Origin: Candidatus Lokiarchaeota archaeon
Lineage (GTDB): Archaea; Asgardarchaeota; Thorarchaeia; Thorarchaeales; Thorarchaeaceae
Assembly (NCBI GenBank): GCA_014730275.1
Contig: WJIL01000148.1
Span: forward strand, 1-61,738
Direction: 5' to 3'
DNA length: 61,738 nucleotides
Both the position numbers and the translations under genes were made by a program. The notes beneath the pieces are model-generated. The model ran no database searches and had not been told where the DNA came from. It worked only from the letters and a program-made list of their open reading frames with translations. Each line of letters begins with the position of its first letter. Positions within the stretch are counted from its first letter, which is position 1. Positions 35,685 through 44,519 of the stretch are shown here, one piece after another.

Positions 35685-37871
35685 TTAGACATAGCCAGAA
35701 AGTTGTTCATCATGGCTTGGTGCTCTACGACGCACACGTTCAGCCTGAGACTTGTACCGTTCCTTGTCTTCTGCTGATATACTTGGCCTAACCTCATCCA
35801 TGGCGCTCTTGAAATGCTTCATTTCTACAGGTTTGGCCTTCCAGTCTTTTCTCACAGCCGTCATCGCCGCTTCTCTGCAGAGACCTTCGATATCCGCACC
35901 GGAGAATCCTTTAGTCATTTTGGCAAGTTCTCGTAGGTCAACATCGTCAGTCAATGGCATATCCCTGGTATGAACCTCGAATATCTCAACTCGGGCATCC
36001 TCATCAGGTGGAGGAACAAATATTACCGAATCGAATCTTCCGGGCCTCAATACAGCAGGATCGAGGATATCTGCTCGGTTCGTTGCACCAACAACCAGCA
36101 CATTCTGAAGTGACTGCATGCCATCAAGCTCTGCAAGGAACTGATTTACAATCCGCTTGCTCACACCAGTTTCATCCCGCATGCTTCTATGACCCATGAC
36201 GGCATCTATCTCGTCAAAGAACAGTACACATGGTGCGGTTTGTCTTGCCTTTTTGAAAATCTCTCGAACAGCCTTTTCAGATTCTCCAACATACTTGTTG
36301 AAGATTTCTGGACCTTTGATGGAAATGAAGTTGGCCTCGCTTTCAGTAGCAACAGCCTTCGCAAGAAGGGTCTTACCAGTTCCAGGAGGTCCAAATAGAA
36401 GGACACCCTTTGGGGTGCGAATGCCCATCTCTTCAAAGACATCAGGATGCTTCAAGGGAGCCTCAACAGCTTCTCTTAGTCTGCTCTTGACCTCGTCTAG
36501 ACCACCAACATCATTCCATTGAACGTTTGGTGATTCAACCATAACCTCACGCAGTGCAGAAGGTGAAACTTCCGACATCGCGGCCTCAAAGTCCTCGTGC
36601 GTGACGTAAAGATCATTTAAGATATCTGCAGGAATGTCACCCGTTTCTGGGTCAACATGAGGTAGCACCCGTCTTAGAGCGTGCATTGCAGCTTCTCGAG
36701 CAAGAGACTCCAAATCAGCTCCGACAAAGCCATGTGTGACATCAGCAAGGCGACCCAACTCAAGATCTTCCTCAAGAGGCATACCTCGAGTATGAATCTG
36801 AAGAATCTCCAATCTACCTTGTCTGTCAGGTATACCAATGTGGATTTCTCGGTCAAACCTGCCAGGTCGTCTCAGAGCTTCGTCGACGTCATCGGGACGA
36901 TTCGTAGCTCCGATCACGATTACTTGTCCACGGCCTTCTAGGCCATCCATGAGTGACAAGAGCTGAGCAACTACCCGTCTCTCAACTTCACCAGTGACCT
37001 CAGCCCGCTTGGGCGCGATACTATCGATCTCGTCAATGAAGATGATACTCGGAGCGTTTTTCTCGGCTTGCTCAAATACTTCGCGAAGCTTCTGCTCAGA
37101 TTCTCCATAGAACTTGGACATGATTTCAGGGCCATTGATAGCTTGGAAATTGGCACCAGACTCATTTGCTACAGCTTTCGCAATGAGCGTCTTTCCTGTT
37201 CCAGGGGGTCCTCTGAGGAAAACACCCTTTGGCGGCTCAATCCCGAGTCTCTTGAACAGATCAGGAGACTTCATGGGGAGCTCTACCATTTCGCGTATTT
37301 TCTGCAATTCCTTGGAAAGCCCACCAATATCCTCGTATGTGACCTGTGGGACTTGGGTATCCTCTGGCTGGACCGGCTTGGTTCTGATTTCAACCTTCGT
37401 CTGACGGTTTACTTTAACATGTTTACTAGGTGATACGGCGGTCACATGGAATTTCAAACCGGAACCAATGGAGGCAACCATAAGTACGTCTCCACGCGTA
37501 AGCGGCTTATTGAGAATCTGTTTCTTCAGATAGGTCTCGAAACCACCGCGAAAGCGAATTGGCTGACTTGGAGCTAGTACGACGCGGGTTGCGTCAGGAG
37601 GATCTACTTTCTGTAGTTCAATAACCTCACCCAGCTTAGCTCCGGCATTCTTTCGAATCAACCCGTCCATCCGAATCATATCGAGTACTTCATCTTCTTG
37701 TAGGGCTGGCCAAGCAACTGCAACCGTTTCCTTGTCTCCTTTGATAAGCACGTAGTCTCCTGACCGGAGACCAAGATCTCGTCTTATCTTGGAATTCAAT
37801 CTAACTATACCGCGGCCTTGGTCTTTTGGCATCGCCGCTGCTACCTTCAATTTCACTGTATCTTCTGACAT
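35685..37871 (-). CDS. cdc48: Cdc48/VCP/VAT-type AAA+ unfoldase
   Basis: 728 residues. The N domain (1-180, double-psi barrel start [21 protein letters not shown]) binds adaptors or substrates. D1 has Walker A GPPGTGKT (221-228) and Walker B IIFIDEID (276-283); D2 has Walker A GPPGTGKT (494-501) and Walker B VLFFDEID (549-556). Both carry the second-region Arg motifs (RRPGRFD, LRPGRFD). The hexamer extracts and unfolds proteins for degradation or disassembly. The C-terminal -GYV is reminiscent of the HbYX tail that docks on proteasomes, but the first residue is Gly. It follows hsp20 by 17 bases and shares its promoter. Confidence 0.96.
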   Translation of the reverse strand: MSEDTVKLKVAAAMPKDQGRGIVRLNSKIRRDLGLRSGDYVLIKGDKETVAVAWPALQEDEVLDMIRMDGLIRKNAGAKLGEVIELQKVDPPDATRVVLAPSQPIRFRGGFETYLKKQILNKPLTRGDVLMVASIGSGLKFHVTAVSPSKHVKVNRQTKVEIRTKPVQPEDTQVPQVTYEDIGGLSKELQKIREMVELPMKSPDLFKRLGIEPPKGVFLRGPPGTGKTLIAKAVANESGANFQAINGPEIMSKFYGESEQKLREVFEQAEKNAPSIIFIDEIDSIAPKRAEVTGEVERRVVAQLLSLMDGLEGRGQVIVIGATNRPDDVDEALRRPGRFDREIHIGIPDRQGRLEILQIHTRGMPLEEDLELGRLADVTHGFVGADLESLAREAAMHALRRVLPHVDPETGDIPADILNDLYVTHEDFEAAMSEVSPSALREVMVESPNVQWNDVGGLDEVKSRLREAVEAPLKHPDVFEEMGIRTPKGVLLFGPPGTGKTLLAKAVATESEANFISIKGPEIFNKYVGESEKAVREIFKKARQTAPCVLFFDEIDAVMGHRSMRDETGVSKRIVNQFLAELDGMQSLQNVLVVGATNRADILDPAVLRPGRFDSVIFVPPPDEDARVEIFEVHTRDMPLTDDVDLRELAKMTKGFSGADIEGLCREAAMTAVRKDWKAKPVEMKHFKSAMDEVRPSISAEDKERYKSQAERVRRRAPSHDEQLSGYV

Positions 37872-37888
37872 TCTCTCTCACATCTCCC

Positions 37889-38341
37889 TCATTCTGGTTT
37901 AAGGAGACCTTCATTGAAGTCCGAAGAAGCATCTTCCTTCTCGGATTTGACTAGGGTGATCTCAACTACTCCATTTCTGAATGTCATCTTTGATTCTTCG
38001 ACGTCAACCGCAAATGGAACTTCGAAATCATGACCGTGTGAAGCAGCTTCACCCAGTGTGACTTCAACTTCTCTCCCTTCAATATGAGCTTCAGGATTAT
38101 CGCTATTCTTACAATTGTCAATTACAATAATAACTCTATCATCAAGGTCAATGCGCTCTATCCGGTGTTCTTGCTCATCAGATTCGCCCATTCTGGGAGT
38201 CGTTCCCTGTTCAGCCTGGGGACCGATTCTACGCGTTTCGCCCATCATACCACCAAACGCAGGCGAACCAGAGAAGAACTGGCGAAGCATTTTGCGAAAT
38301 AGAGCGTCAAATTCATCGAAATTATCATCAATATTTGTCAT
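37889..38341 (-). CDS. hsp20: Small heat shock protein, Hsp20/alpha-crystallin family
   Basis: 150 residues. The N-terminal arm is Met/Phe-rich (FRKMLRQFFSG), the alpha-crystallin-like beta sandwich runs from about residue 60 (DDRVIIVIDNCKN, REVEVTL, HDFEVPFAVDVEESKMTFRNGVVEITL), and the ending is charged. In place of the usual C-terminal I-x-I, the sequence ends in NEGLLKPE. Such proteins hold unfolding clients for Cdc48 or chaperonins. GGGAGGT eight bases upstream fixes ATG 38341. It is the first gene of the hsp20-cdc48 operon. Confidence 0.85.
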   Translation of the reverse strand: MTNIDDNFDEFDALFRKMLRQFFSGSPAFGGMMGETRRIGPQAEQGTTPRMGESDEQEHRIERIDLDDRVIIVIDNCKNSDNPEAHIEGREVEVTLGEAASHGHDFEVPFAVDVEESKMTFRNGVVEITLVKSEKEDASSDFNEGLLKPE

Positions 38342-38363
38342 AATATCCTACCTCCCATCCAGT

Positions 38364-38412
38364 GAAGTCCCGGGCGGCTTTATGCCGCCCTGAGAGTCAC
38401 AAATGGGACTCC
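38364..38412 (-). promoter_or_regulatory. Folded 5' leader element of hsp20
   Basis: In the transcript, GGAGUCCC (38412-38405) pairs with GGGACUUC (38371-38364), closing over a seven-bp GC hairpin GGGCGGC/GCCGCCC (38390-38372, loop AUAAA). The ribosome-binding site (38356-38350) is eight bases beyond. A further GTGCA/TGCAC hairpin lies at 38418-38431. The leader is about 118 bases long; it could be a temperature or ligand sensor. Confidence 0.5.
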
Positions 38413-38440
38413 GTTTTGTGCATGTTTGCACGTTGGTCAA

Positions 38441-38490
38441 CTAGGGACCAACTGTTACTATAGTACCAAGTAGTCCCTAGATATATAAAT
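38441..38490 (-). promoter_or_regulatory. hsp20-cdc48 promoter with 40-bp operator-like dyad
   Basis: TATA box ATTTATATAT (minus strand, 38490-38481) touches a 40-bp dyad (38441-38480). The dyad has arms CTAGGGAC/GTCCCTAG and a palindromic core TACTATAGTA (38456-38465), both centred at 38460.5, right where transcription is expected to start. A repressor bound here would block initiation. A second, overlapping pair GTTGGTC/GACCAAC (38432-38452) competes with it. Confidence 0.65.
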
Positions 38491-38580
38491 GTTAGGAAGG
38501 GTACGTGCTATCCATCATTTCTCTAATGGTAAGTACAAGTCATATATCGAAGAAAGAGAATGCAGGCATACCCAAAACAA

Positions 38581-39978
38581 TCAAGGAACATCTACTCCTT
38601 CTTTGGTGAGGATATCTCTTGCTGTAACGACGCCAGATACCGATGATTGCATCAAGCCTCTTGTTATACCGGCTCCGTCTCCAATCGCATATAGATTCTC
38701 GACTTCCGTCTCAAGTGAGGCATCAACCCCGATTCGCGAAGAATAGAATTTCACCTCTACTCCGTATAGTAGAGTACCATCGCTCGCCACACCCGGACAG
38801 AGTTCATCCAAAGCCTCCAGCATTTCCATTATCGAGCTAAGATGGCGGTATGGGAGAGCAAAACTAAGATCTCCAGGACAAGCTGCAGGGAGGGTTGGCT
38901 CCACTGGGCTTCTAGAAAGCCGTTTCTCCGTGCTTCTCTTTCCTCTACGAAGATCGGATAAACGCTGGACGAGGACACCATCTCCCAGCATGTTCGCCAG
39001 TCTAGCTATTGATCTACCATACTCAATTGGTTCATTGAATGGTGCCGTGAATTTCGTTGAAACAAGAAGAGCAAAATTCGAGCTTCTGGTTTTCTTGCTT
39101 GCAAAGGATTGACCATTTACGGTGAGAATCTCATCATAGTATTCTGTCGTGACATAGCCCTGCGGATTAAAACAGAAGAGCCTAACCTTGTCATCAAATT
39201 GCTTGCTGTAGTATATCAATTTGGGCTCGTAGAGTGCCTCTGCTATATCTGCCATGACAGGAGCAGGTATCTCCACACGCACACCGATGTCAACATAGTT
39301 GCTTTCGGTTTGTAATGATGGAAACCTTTCAGCTTGGTTTGATAGCCATTCGTTGCCTACCCTCCCAGGAGCAGCCACTACATATTTGGCCCGGACAGAT
39401 TCTTCTCCGTTGTTTGCTTCGACTCCTACTACTTTGGAATCCTCGACAAGTAGCTCTTTAGCCCCAGTATTGAAATTGATTTCAGCATGTTCGGATATTT
39501 CATCATACATGCTGGTCATAACACTGATGCAGCCCTCTCTCCCCATATGGCGTATCTGCTGAGGAATTAGTTCCATTCCCGCCAAAGCTGCTTTTCGAGA
39601 GTATTCCTCAATCTCGTCTTGATCGCAGCCATAGGTTTTCTCTGGAGCACCATGTTCAAGGTAAATATCGTCCACGTATCCTATGAGTTCGCTCAGACGA
39701 TCCATACCGATTATTTCATCGAGCCAGCCACCTACTCGGGGTGAAATCGTTAGTTTACCGTCAGAGAATGCTCCTGCACCACCCCACCCTGCTAAGATTT
39801 GGCAGGGTTGGCATTTCTTGCATCCTCGTGCTGCCTTTGAATTGGGACAGTGTCGTTCTTCAATAGGCTTGCCGCGCTCCAGTATTTTCACCCGGAGTTC
39901 TGGTTTATTCCTCAGAAGCTCCAAAGCACAGAATATACCGGCAGGACCACTGCCCACAATAGCAACATCAAAGTCCAT
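38581..39978 (-). CDS. FAD-dependent dehydrogenase (GidA/HI0933-like, COG2509 type)
   Basis: 465 residues from ATG 39978. The dinucleotide-binding loop is DVAIVGSGPAGIFCA near the N-terminus, followed by a Cys cluster (CPNSKAARGCKKCQPC) and GWGGAGAFSDGKL. The C-terminal YAIGDGAGITRG is the second FAD contact. This pattern is that of the uncharacterised FAD-dependent dehydrogenase family (COG2509). The Cys cluster may hold an iron-sulfur centre. The substrate is unknown. A GGAG ten bases upstream supports this ATG over the one at 40032. It lies on the same strand as and upstream of hsp20, with an independent promoter between. Confidence 0.8.
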   Translation of the reverse strand: MDFDVAIVGSGPAGIFCALELLRNKPELRVKILERGKPIEERHCPNSKAARGCKKCQPCQILAGWGGAGAFSDGKLTISPRVGGWLDEIIGMDRLSELIGYVDDIYLEHGAPEKTYGCDQDEIEEYSRKAALAGMELIPQQIRHMGREGCISVMTSMYDEISEHAEINFNTGAKELLVEDSKVVGVEANNGEESVRAKYVVAAPGRVGNEWLSNQAERFPSLQTESNYVDIGVRVEIPAPVMADIAEALYEPKLIYYSKQFDDKVRLFCFNPQGYVTTEYYDEILTVNGQSFASKKTRSSNFALLVSTKFTAPFNEPIEYGRSIARLANMLGDGVLVQRLSDLRRGKRSTEKRLSRSPVEPTLPAACPGDLSFALPYRHLSSIMEMLEALDELCPGVASDGTLLYGVEVKFYSSRIGVDASLETEVENLYAIGDGAGITRGLMQSSVSGVVTARDILTKEGVDVP

Positions 39979-40130
39979 CAGGGTCTGACTCCAATAGGAG
40001 GTACTTGACAACCGCACGCGACGCACGAGCACTCCAACTTAAGGCTTTTCGTAAAGGAGACTCACAGAATATGGTCGCCACAATGCATACGTAAATATGA
40101 AGAGAGAATATCTGCAACTTGAAGCCAACT

Positions 40131-41000
40131 ATGACTCGTTGCTCTCTTTGCGGAAAAGAAGACCTTTGTTTCACGTGTCCATACTGCAATATGCCGTACT
40201 GCGCAGATCATAGACTGCCTGAAAACCACAATTGTCCAGCTATGAAAGAGGTGCATGAACGAGCTCGAGAGAAGCGATTGAGGCCGCAGGCACCAAGAAA
40301 GGTGGAACCCGAACAGAGCAAGGGGTTATCCATTTCACTGCTTCCCGAACTAACATCACAACCGAAGAGAAGAAGGAAGCAGAAGCGGTTTTCACAAAGA
40401 GAAATCAAGGATTTGCTCATCGCTTCAGTATTGGTAGTTCTTGTTGGTTTATCACTAACCGGGAACCCACCTATTATCGGGGGGTTGGCTTGGTTGTTTT
40501 CACCACTATGGTGGTACCCAGTAGCAACCATCAGCCTGTTTCTTACTGCTTTCATGGTACACGAGTTGGCACACAAATTCACATCACAAAGCTTTGGACT
40601 GTGGAGTGAATTCCGCATGACGCTCCAGGGCTACATACTTTCCGCAATGGCCATTTTGTTCAGGTTTCCAGTGTTTGGTACCGGAGCCGTCATGACCAGA
40701 GGAAGAGCAACACTTGAACAACATGGTAAAGCCAACTTGGCGGGACCATTATCCAATTTCATTATGGGTTTGATTCTGTCAGGAGTAGCAATCATCTTGT
40801 CTGTTTTGGGAATCTTTGTTTTTCCAGCCAACTTCATCATTACATATGGCATACAACTGAACGGCATCCTTGGCCTGTTCAACATGATACCGGTTCAACC
40901 ATTTGATGGGGGTACGGTGCTGCAATGGAACAAGAAAATATGGGCAATCCAAGCAGCTGGACTAGCCGCGCTTCTCATATTCGCATTCTTCGTCCTCTAG
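40131..41000 (+). CDS. AN1-type zinc finger fused to site-2 protease (M50)
   Basis: 289 residues from ATG 40131. Residues 4-35 form an exact AN1-type finger: C4, C7, C16, C19, C24, H27, H33, C35. A basic, disordered linker (RRRKQKRF) follows. From ~residue 92 there are about five membrane helices. The zinc-protease motif HELAH (144-148) and the second metal motif PVQPFDGG are in the order expected of S2P/M50 intramembrane proteases. Such enzymes cut transmembrane regulators or nascent peptides. The AN1 finger is a ubiquitin-pathway-linked module in eukaryotes. A TATA-like GTAAATATG at 40091-40099 suggests a short or absent leader. Confidence 0.83.
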   Translation: MTRCSLCGKEDLCFTCPYCNMPYCADHRLPENHNCPAMKEVHERAREKRLRPQAPRKVEPEQSKGLSISLLPELTSQPKRRRKQKRFSQREIKDLLIASVLVVLVGLSLTGNPPIIGGLAWLFSPLWWYPVATISLFLTAFMVHELAHKFTSQSFGLWSEFRMTLQGYILSAMAILFRFPVFGTGAVMTRGRATLEQHGKANLAGPLSNFIMGLILSGVAIILSVLGIFVFPANFIITYGIQLNGILGLFNMIPVQPFDGGTVLQWNKKIWAIQAAGLAALLIFAFFVL

Positions 41001-41080
41001 CTATTGTGATGTTGGGATAACACTACGCTTCATAGGTAATCAGTATCACATGGGAGCTGTAGGCTAGGTGAAAGAATACT

Positions 41081-42619
41081 ATGCTATCAGCTGGCGGCGC
41101 AGATTCCAGTTTGAAGGAGTTATCAGTCTCCGCTTGGTTCTATCGGAACCGTACCATCGCCGGGTTTGACAATCCGGCCCGATCCCTGTATGTTTCAGTA
41201 AGGGAATTAGTGGAGAATGCTCTTGATGCCTGTGAAGAGGCCAAGGTACTACCTGAAATATCGGTATCACTTCAGAGAGAAAGCTCGCTGGATGATGGCG
41301 AAGATCTTTTTGCGGCTGGACCTCAGCTTTACTGTCTGACCGTTGAGGATAATGGAACCGGTATATGCCCAGAGAATGCACCTAAGTTGTTAGGCAAGAT
41401 GCTAACGGGTACAAAATATGCCCAGAAACAGAGCCGGGGAACATTCGGTCTCGGTGGGGCTTTAGCCCTCCTTTATGGACAAATTACAACGCAGAACCCC
41501 ATAGAAATCAAAACAAGAGAACATGGGGAACCCGTGGGGCATAAACTTGTTCTACAGCTTGATATTGAGGCGAATGAACCAATAATCCTTGAAGAAACAG
41601 ATTTCCCGAAGAATCAGGCAGGTCACGGCACTACAGTTTCTTACCATCTCAAAGGTGACTGGCTGAGAAGCAAACGAAGAATCATTGACTATTTCAGGCA
41701 AACCAGTATCATCGCTCCCTACGCGTCTCTTAGATTTGAAAATCCAGATGACGAGCATCTCCTATTCAAACGTGTAACAAGCTCCCTGCCCGATGTGCCT
41801 TCTGAAATGAAACCCCACCCAGAGGGAATAGATCTAGAGATGCTCAAGAAGATGTTAAGTGTAGCGGACAATTGGACATTGGCCGGATTCTTAAGAAGCG
41901 CATTTCATCGAGTGGGAGAAGTAACCGCCGAAAACCTTCTGGAACACTGTGGACTCGATGCAGAGAAAAATCCAAGTGACCTGACAAAAGCCGAACTAAA
42001 GCAGCTCATGAGGGGTATAGACACCTTTGAAGAGTTCCTTCCCCCTTCAGCTTCTGCTCTGTCCCCAGCTGGCGAAGAAGTTCTTTCAGCAGGAATCAAA
42101 AGGCTCGAACCACAATTTTTTGCCGTGTGTCGGAGAAAACCAAGCGTATACGAAGGGCATCCATTTATCGTCGAAGTGGGTGTGGCCTACGGTGGAGAAA
42201 TCAAAGAGGGTTTGGACCTCTATCGTTTTGCAAACCGAATTCCCTTGCTATACGACGAAGGCTCGGACGTATCAAACAAAGTTATGCGGGAGTTGAATCT
42301 TGGAAACTATGATTTGGATGAACAAGATAAACTCGCTTTCTTTACACACATATGTTCAACCCAGATTCCTTACAAGACAGTCGGTAAGGAGTATATCGGT
42401 AATGTGGACAGCATCAGACGTGAAATTGACCTGGGTTTCAAACAGTGTCTTCGAGATATTGCAACTAACGTGAGAAGAAAACATAGAGCGCGAAGAAAAC
42501 GGCGAAAGAAGAACAAATTGCAACAGTATTACAGATTCATATCGAGTACGCTTTCAGAATCCACAGGTCAAAAAGTCTCGATTGAAGCTCTTTTTCCTCA
42601 AGGGGGATGTAATCAGTGA
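41081..42619 (+). CDS. top6B: DNA topoisomerase VI subunit B
   Basis: 512 residues. The GHKL ATPase fold shows RELVENALDACEEA (N46 on the metal-binding helix), VEDNGTGI (about 88-95) and GTFGLGG (120-126). The H2TH-containing middle and the transducer domain follow, with RFANRIPLL and the switch-lysine motif PYKTVGKEYI near residue 435. A basic C-terminal tail (KHRARRKRRKKNK) ends it. The GTFGLGG and EGHPFIVE segments resemble plant TOP6B as I remember it more than most archaeal ones. AGGTGA before ATG 41081 fixes the start. It overlaps top6A by four bases (GTGA). Confidence 0.93.
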   Translation: MLSAGGADSSLKELSVSAWFYRNRTIAGFDNPARSLYVSVRELVENALDACEEAKVLPEISVSLQRESSLDDGEDLFAAGPQLYCLTVEDNGTGICPENAPKLLGKMLTGTKYAQKQSRGTFGLGGALALLYGQITTQNPIEIKTREHGEPVGHKLVLQLDIEANEPIILEETDFPKNQAGHGTTVSYHLKGDWLRSKRRIIDYFRQTSIIAPYASLRFENPDDEHLLFKRVTSSLPDVPSEMKPHPEGIDLEMLKKMLSVADNWTLAGFLRSAFHRVGEVTAENLLEHCGLDAEKNPSDLTKAELKQLMRGIDTFEEFLPPSASALSPAGEEVLSAGIKRLEPQFFAVCRRKPSVYEGHPFIVEVGVAYGGEIKEGLDLYRFANRIPLLYDEGSDVSNKVMRELNLGNYDLDEQDKLAFFTHICSTQIPYKTVGKEYIGNVDSIRREIDLGFKQCLRDIATNVRRKHRARRKRRKKNKLQQYYRFISSTLSESTGQKVSIEALFPQGGCNQ

Positions 42620-43764
42620 CCGAACGTAGGACAGAGATTCGAGCTGACGACGAAGTAGTTCCGCTCATCAATAACGTGCTAGACACACTTGCAGATACTC
42701 TTAATGACGGTTACTTCCCAGAAATTGGCTATTACGCTTCTTCCAAGTCAAATGTTGAATACGAGCCCGAATCGGGGTATACACACGTGGATGATTCCCC
42801 CTCGTACATGGATGGGCGCAAGGTGAAAAGCGCCAAAATGATTGCTGGGCTTACATACGGCCTATCTAGATTCAAAGAGCATCTTGAGCAAGGTATGTCG
42901 ATGTCATTGCGTGACTTCTACTACATGCATAAAGTCAAGGACGTAAAACAGGTCCTGAAAATCGGTAGCCAGAATGAGACTAACCGGATTATCAAGTTGT
43001 GTGAAAGGATTCTACGGAAAAATGGTCATTCGGTGCCTCGTGAGGAATTCGGCGTTGTAAGCTCTCCAAAAGGCACCTTCTATGGCGATGTCACTCTCTC
43101 TGATTTGTCAGGTAAAAGAATCACATGTGATGCAGCCGGCGAGTATGGCTGGTTCATTTCGTCAAGGCCCTCAGAAGTTGAAATTCATGATTTGAATATT
43201 GAGGCTGCAGTTTTTGTAGAGAAGGAAGCTATGGCGCGAAACCTGATTGAATTGGAAATCCCCGAGGAAATTGATATTGGAGTCGGTGCTCTTTTTGGAC
43301 AACCCGGTCGCAATATGCGAGCATGGATTCGTAAGCTATCACAGGAAGAGATCCCGATATTGGTTCTTGTGGACATGTCTCCGTGGTCTCTGAGAATATT
43401 CTCGACAATCCAAAGCAATAGTATAGAGCTAGCCAACATCCAGGGTCTAGCAGCTCCAGATGCCAATCTCATTGGCCTTACAACAGATGATTTCTGGACA
43501 AGTAACGGGCTACTTGCATCTATTGAACATACGCTTGAGCCTATGTCGAAATCTGATATGAGATGCGCTCGTCAGAACAAGGACATACCGGCAATCAAGG
43601 AAAACGAGATTCTCAAGCGAGAAAATGATGTTCTCATTCAAAAACGACGAAAAGGAGAACTCGAAGCTTTCAAGGCCTTTGGAATGCCTCTTGCTGAACT
43701 GAAAGAATTCTACATTCATTACATCCGAGAGAAGGCCCGTCAATATGATGTGAAACTGATATAA
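42616..43764 (+). CDS. top6A: Topoisomerase VI subunit A, with altered Toprim motif
   Basis: 382 residues, GTG start overlapping top6B by four bases. The catalytic 5Y-CAP domain has LRDFYYMHK, with Tyr103 as the likely nucleophile that attaches to DNA. In the Toprim fold, the acidic VEKEAMARNL (E202) is present, but the following metal motif that is D-x-D-P-[WY]-G in Top6A/Spo11 reads D253-M-S255-P-W-S: the second Asp is Ser and the Gly is Ser. The GKGxPD region is also changed (GQPGRNMRAW). It may cleave poorly or with altered metal use. B and A subunits together would pass one DNA duplex through another. Confidence 0.85.
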   Translation: MTERRTEIRADDEVVPLINNVLDTLADTLNDGYFPEIGYYASSKSNVEYEPESGYTHVDDSPSYMDGRKVKSAKMIAGLTYGLSRFKEHLEQGMSMSLRDFYYMHKVKDVKQVLKIGSQNETNRIIKLCERILRKNGHSVPREEFGVVSSPKGTFYGDVTLSDLSGKRITCDAAGEYGWFISSRPSEVEIHDLNIEAAVFVEKEAMARNLIELEIPEEIDIGVGALFGQPGRNMRAWIRKLSQEEIPILVLVDMSPWSLRIFSTIQSNSIELANIQGLAAPDANLIGLTTDDFWTSNGLLASIEHTLEPMSKSDMRCARQNKDIPAIKENEILKRENDVLIQKRRKGELEAFKAFGMPLAELKEFYIHYIREKARQYDVKLI

Positions 43765-43800
43765 GTCGCGAATGGCTTTGATGAGTCGAGGATGGCTGTG

Positions 43801-44472
43801 ATGTCCCAAAAGAGGGAAGAATTGCTTGGATTGTTTGACGAGTTCAAAAACGAGCTCGTAAAAGTGATGGATGACCGGGATGCATTCGAAGAGAAGAATG
43901 AAGAGCTCCGGAGTGCACGTAGAGAAGCTGAAGAGAAAGCTTGGGCTGCAGAGGAGAAACTTGAGTCCCTAGAAGAAAGACTCAGTAAACTTGAAGCCGA
44001 AAACGACAGGCTGGAAAAGGAATTAACCGAGAAAACAGAGAAACTTGAAGAACTGAAAAGTCAGCTTGAAAGTGCAGAAACAACTAGAGATCAAGAACTG
44101 GAAACTCTGCGGACAGAACGCGATGAGCTTAAAGCTGAGATGGGACAAATCACTCAGAAACTGGAAAGGGTTTCGGAGTTGTATCGTGAAACATCAGCAG
44201 AGAAAGAAGCATTACAAGAGAAGGTTGATGTCAGTGATTTACTAGGCGTTTACGTGTTGCTTCTGGAAACAGTGTTCTATGGTAAACCACATGCCCGAAT
44301 ACTTTATACTCTTCATGATACGCAAACCGCAATAAACAGAAAACACTTAGCAGACAGCACGGGGATTCAACCTGCACAAGTTCTCAAGGCCATTCATGAC
44401 TTGGCAAATGCCAATCTCATTGAATATGATGAACAAACGCAGGAAGCGAGATTGATAAAAGACATCCTTTAG
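43801..44472 (+). CDS. Coiled-coil protein with C-terminal winged helix
   Basis: 223 residues from ATG 43801 (GAGG nine bases upstream; ATG 43792 is too close to it). Residues ~10-145 are one long parallel coiled coil (heptads such as EEKLESLEERLSKLEAEND, EELKSQLESAE). The C-terminal ~75 residues form a winged helix (ARILYTLHDTQTAINRKHLADSTG, VLKAIHDLANANLIEYD). The DNA-binding end is likely. It lies 36 bases after top6A and 47 before a nuclease gene, so it may be a subunit or regulator of the topoisomerase complex. A similar layout recurs at 49444-50898. Confidence 0.7.
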   Translation: MSQKREELLGLFDEFKNELVKVMDDRDAFEEKNEELRSARREAEEKAWAAEEKLESLEERLSKLEAENDRLEKELTEKTEKLEELKSQLESAETTRDQELETLRTERDELKAEMGQITQKLERVSELYRETSAEKEALQEKVDVSDLLGVYVLLLETVFYGKPHARILYTLHDTQTAINRKHLADSTGIQPAQVLKAIHDLANANLIEYDEQTQEARLIKDIL

Positions 44473-44519
44473 GGATTGGTAAGTGTAGCTTCCGAAACGA
44501 AGGTACAGGTTGAGAAATA

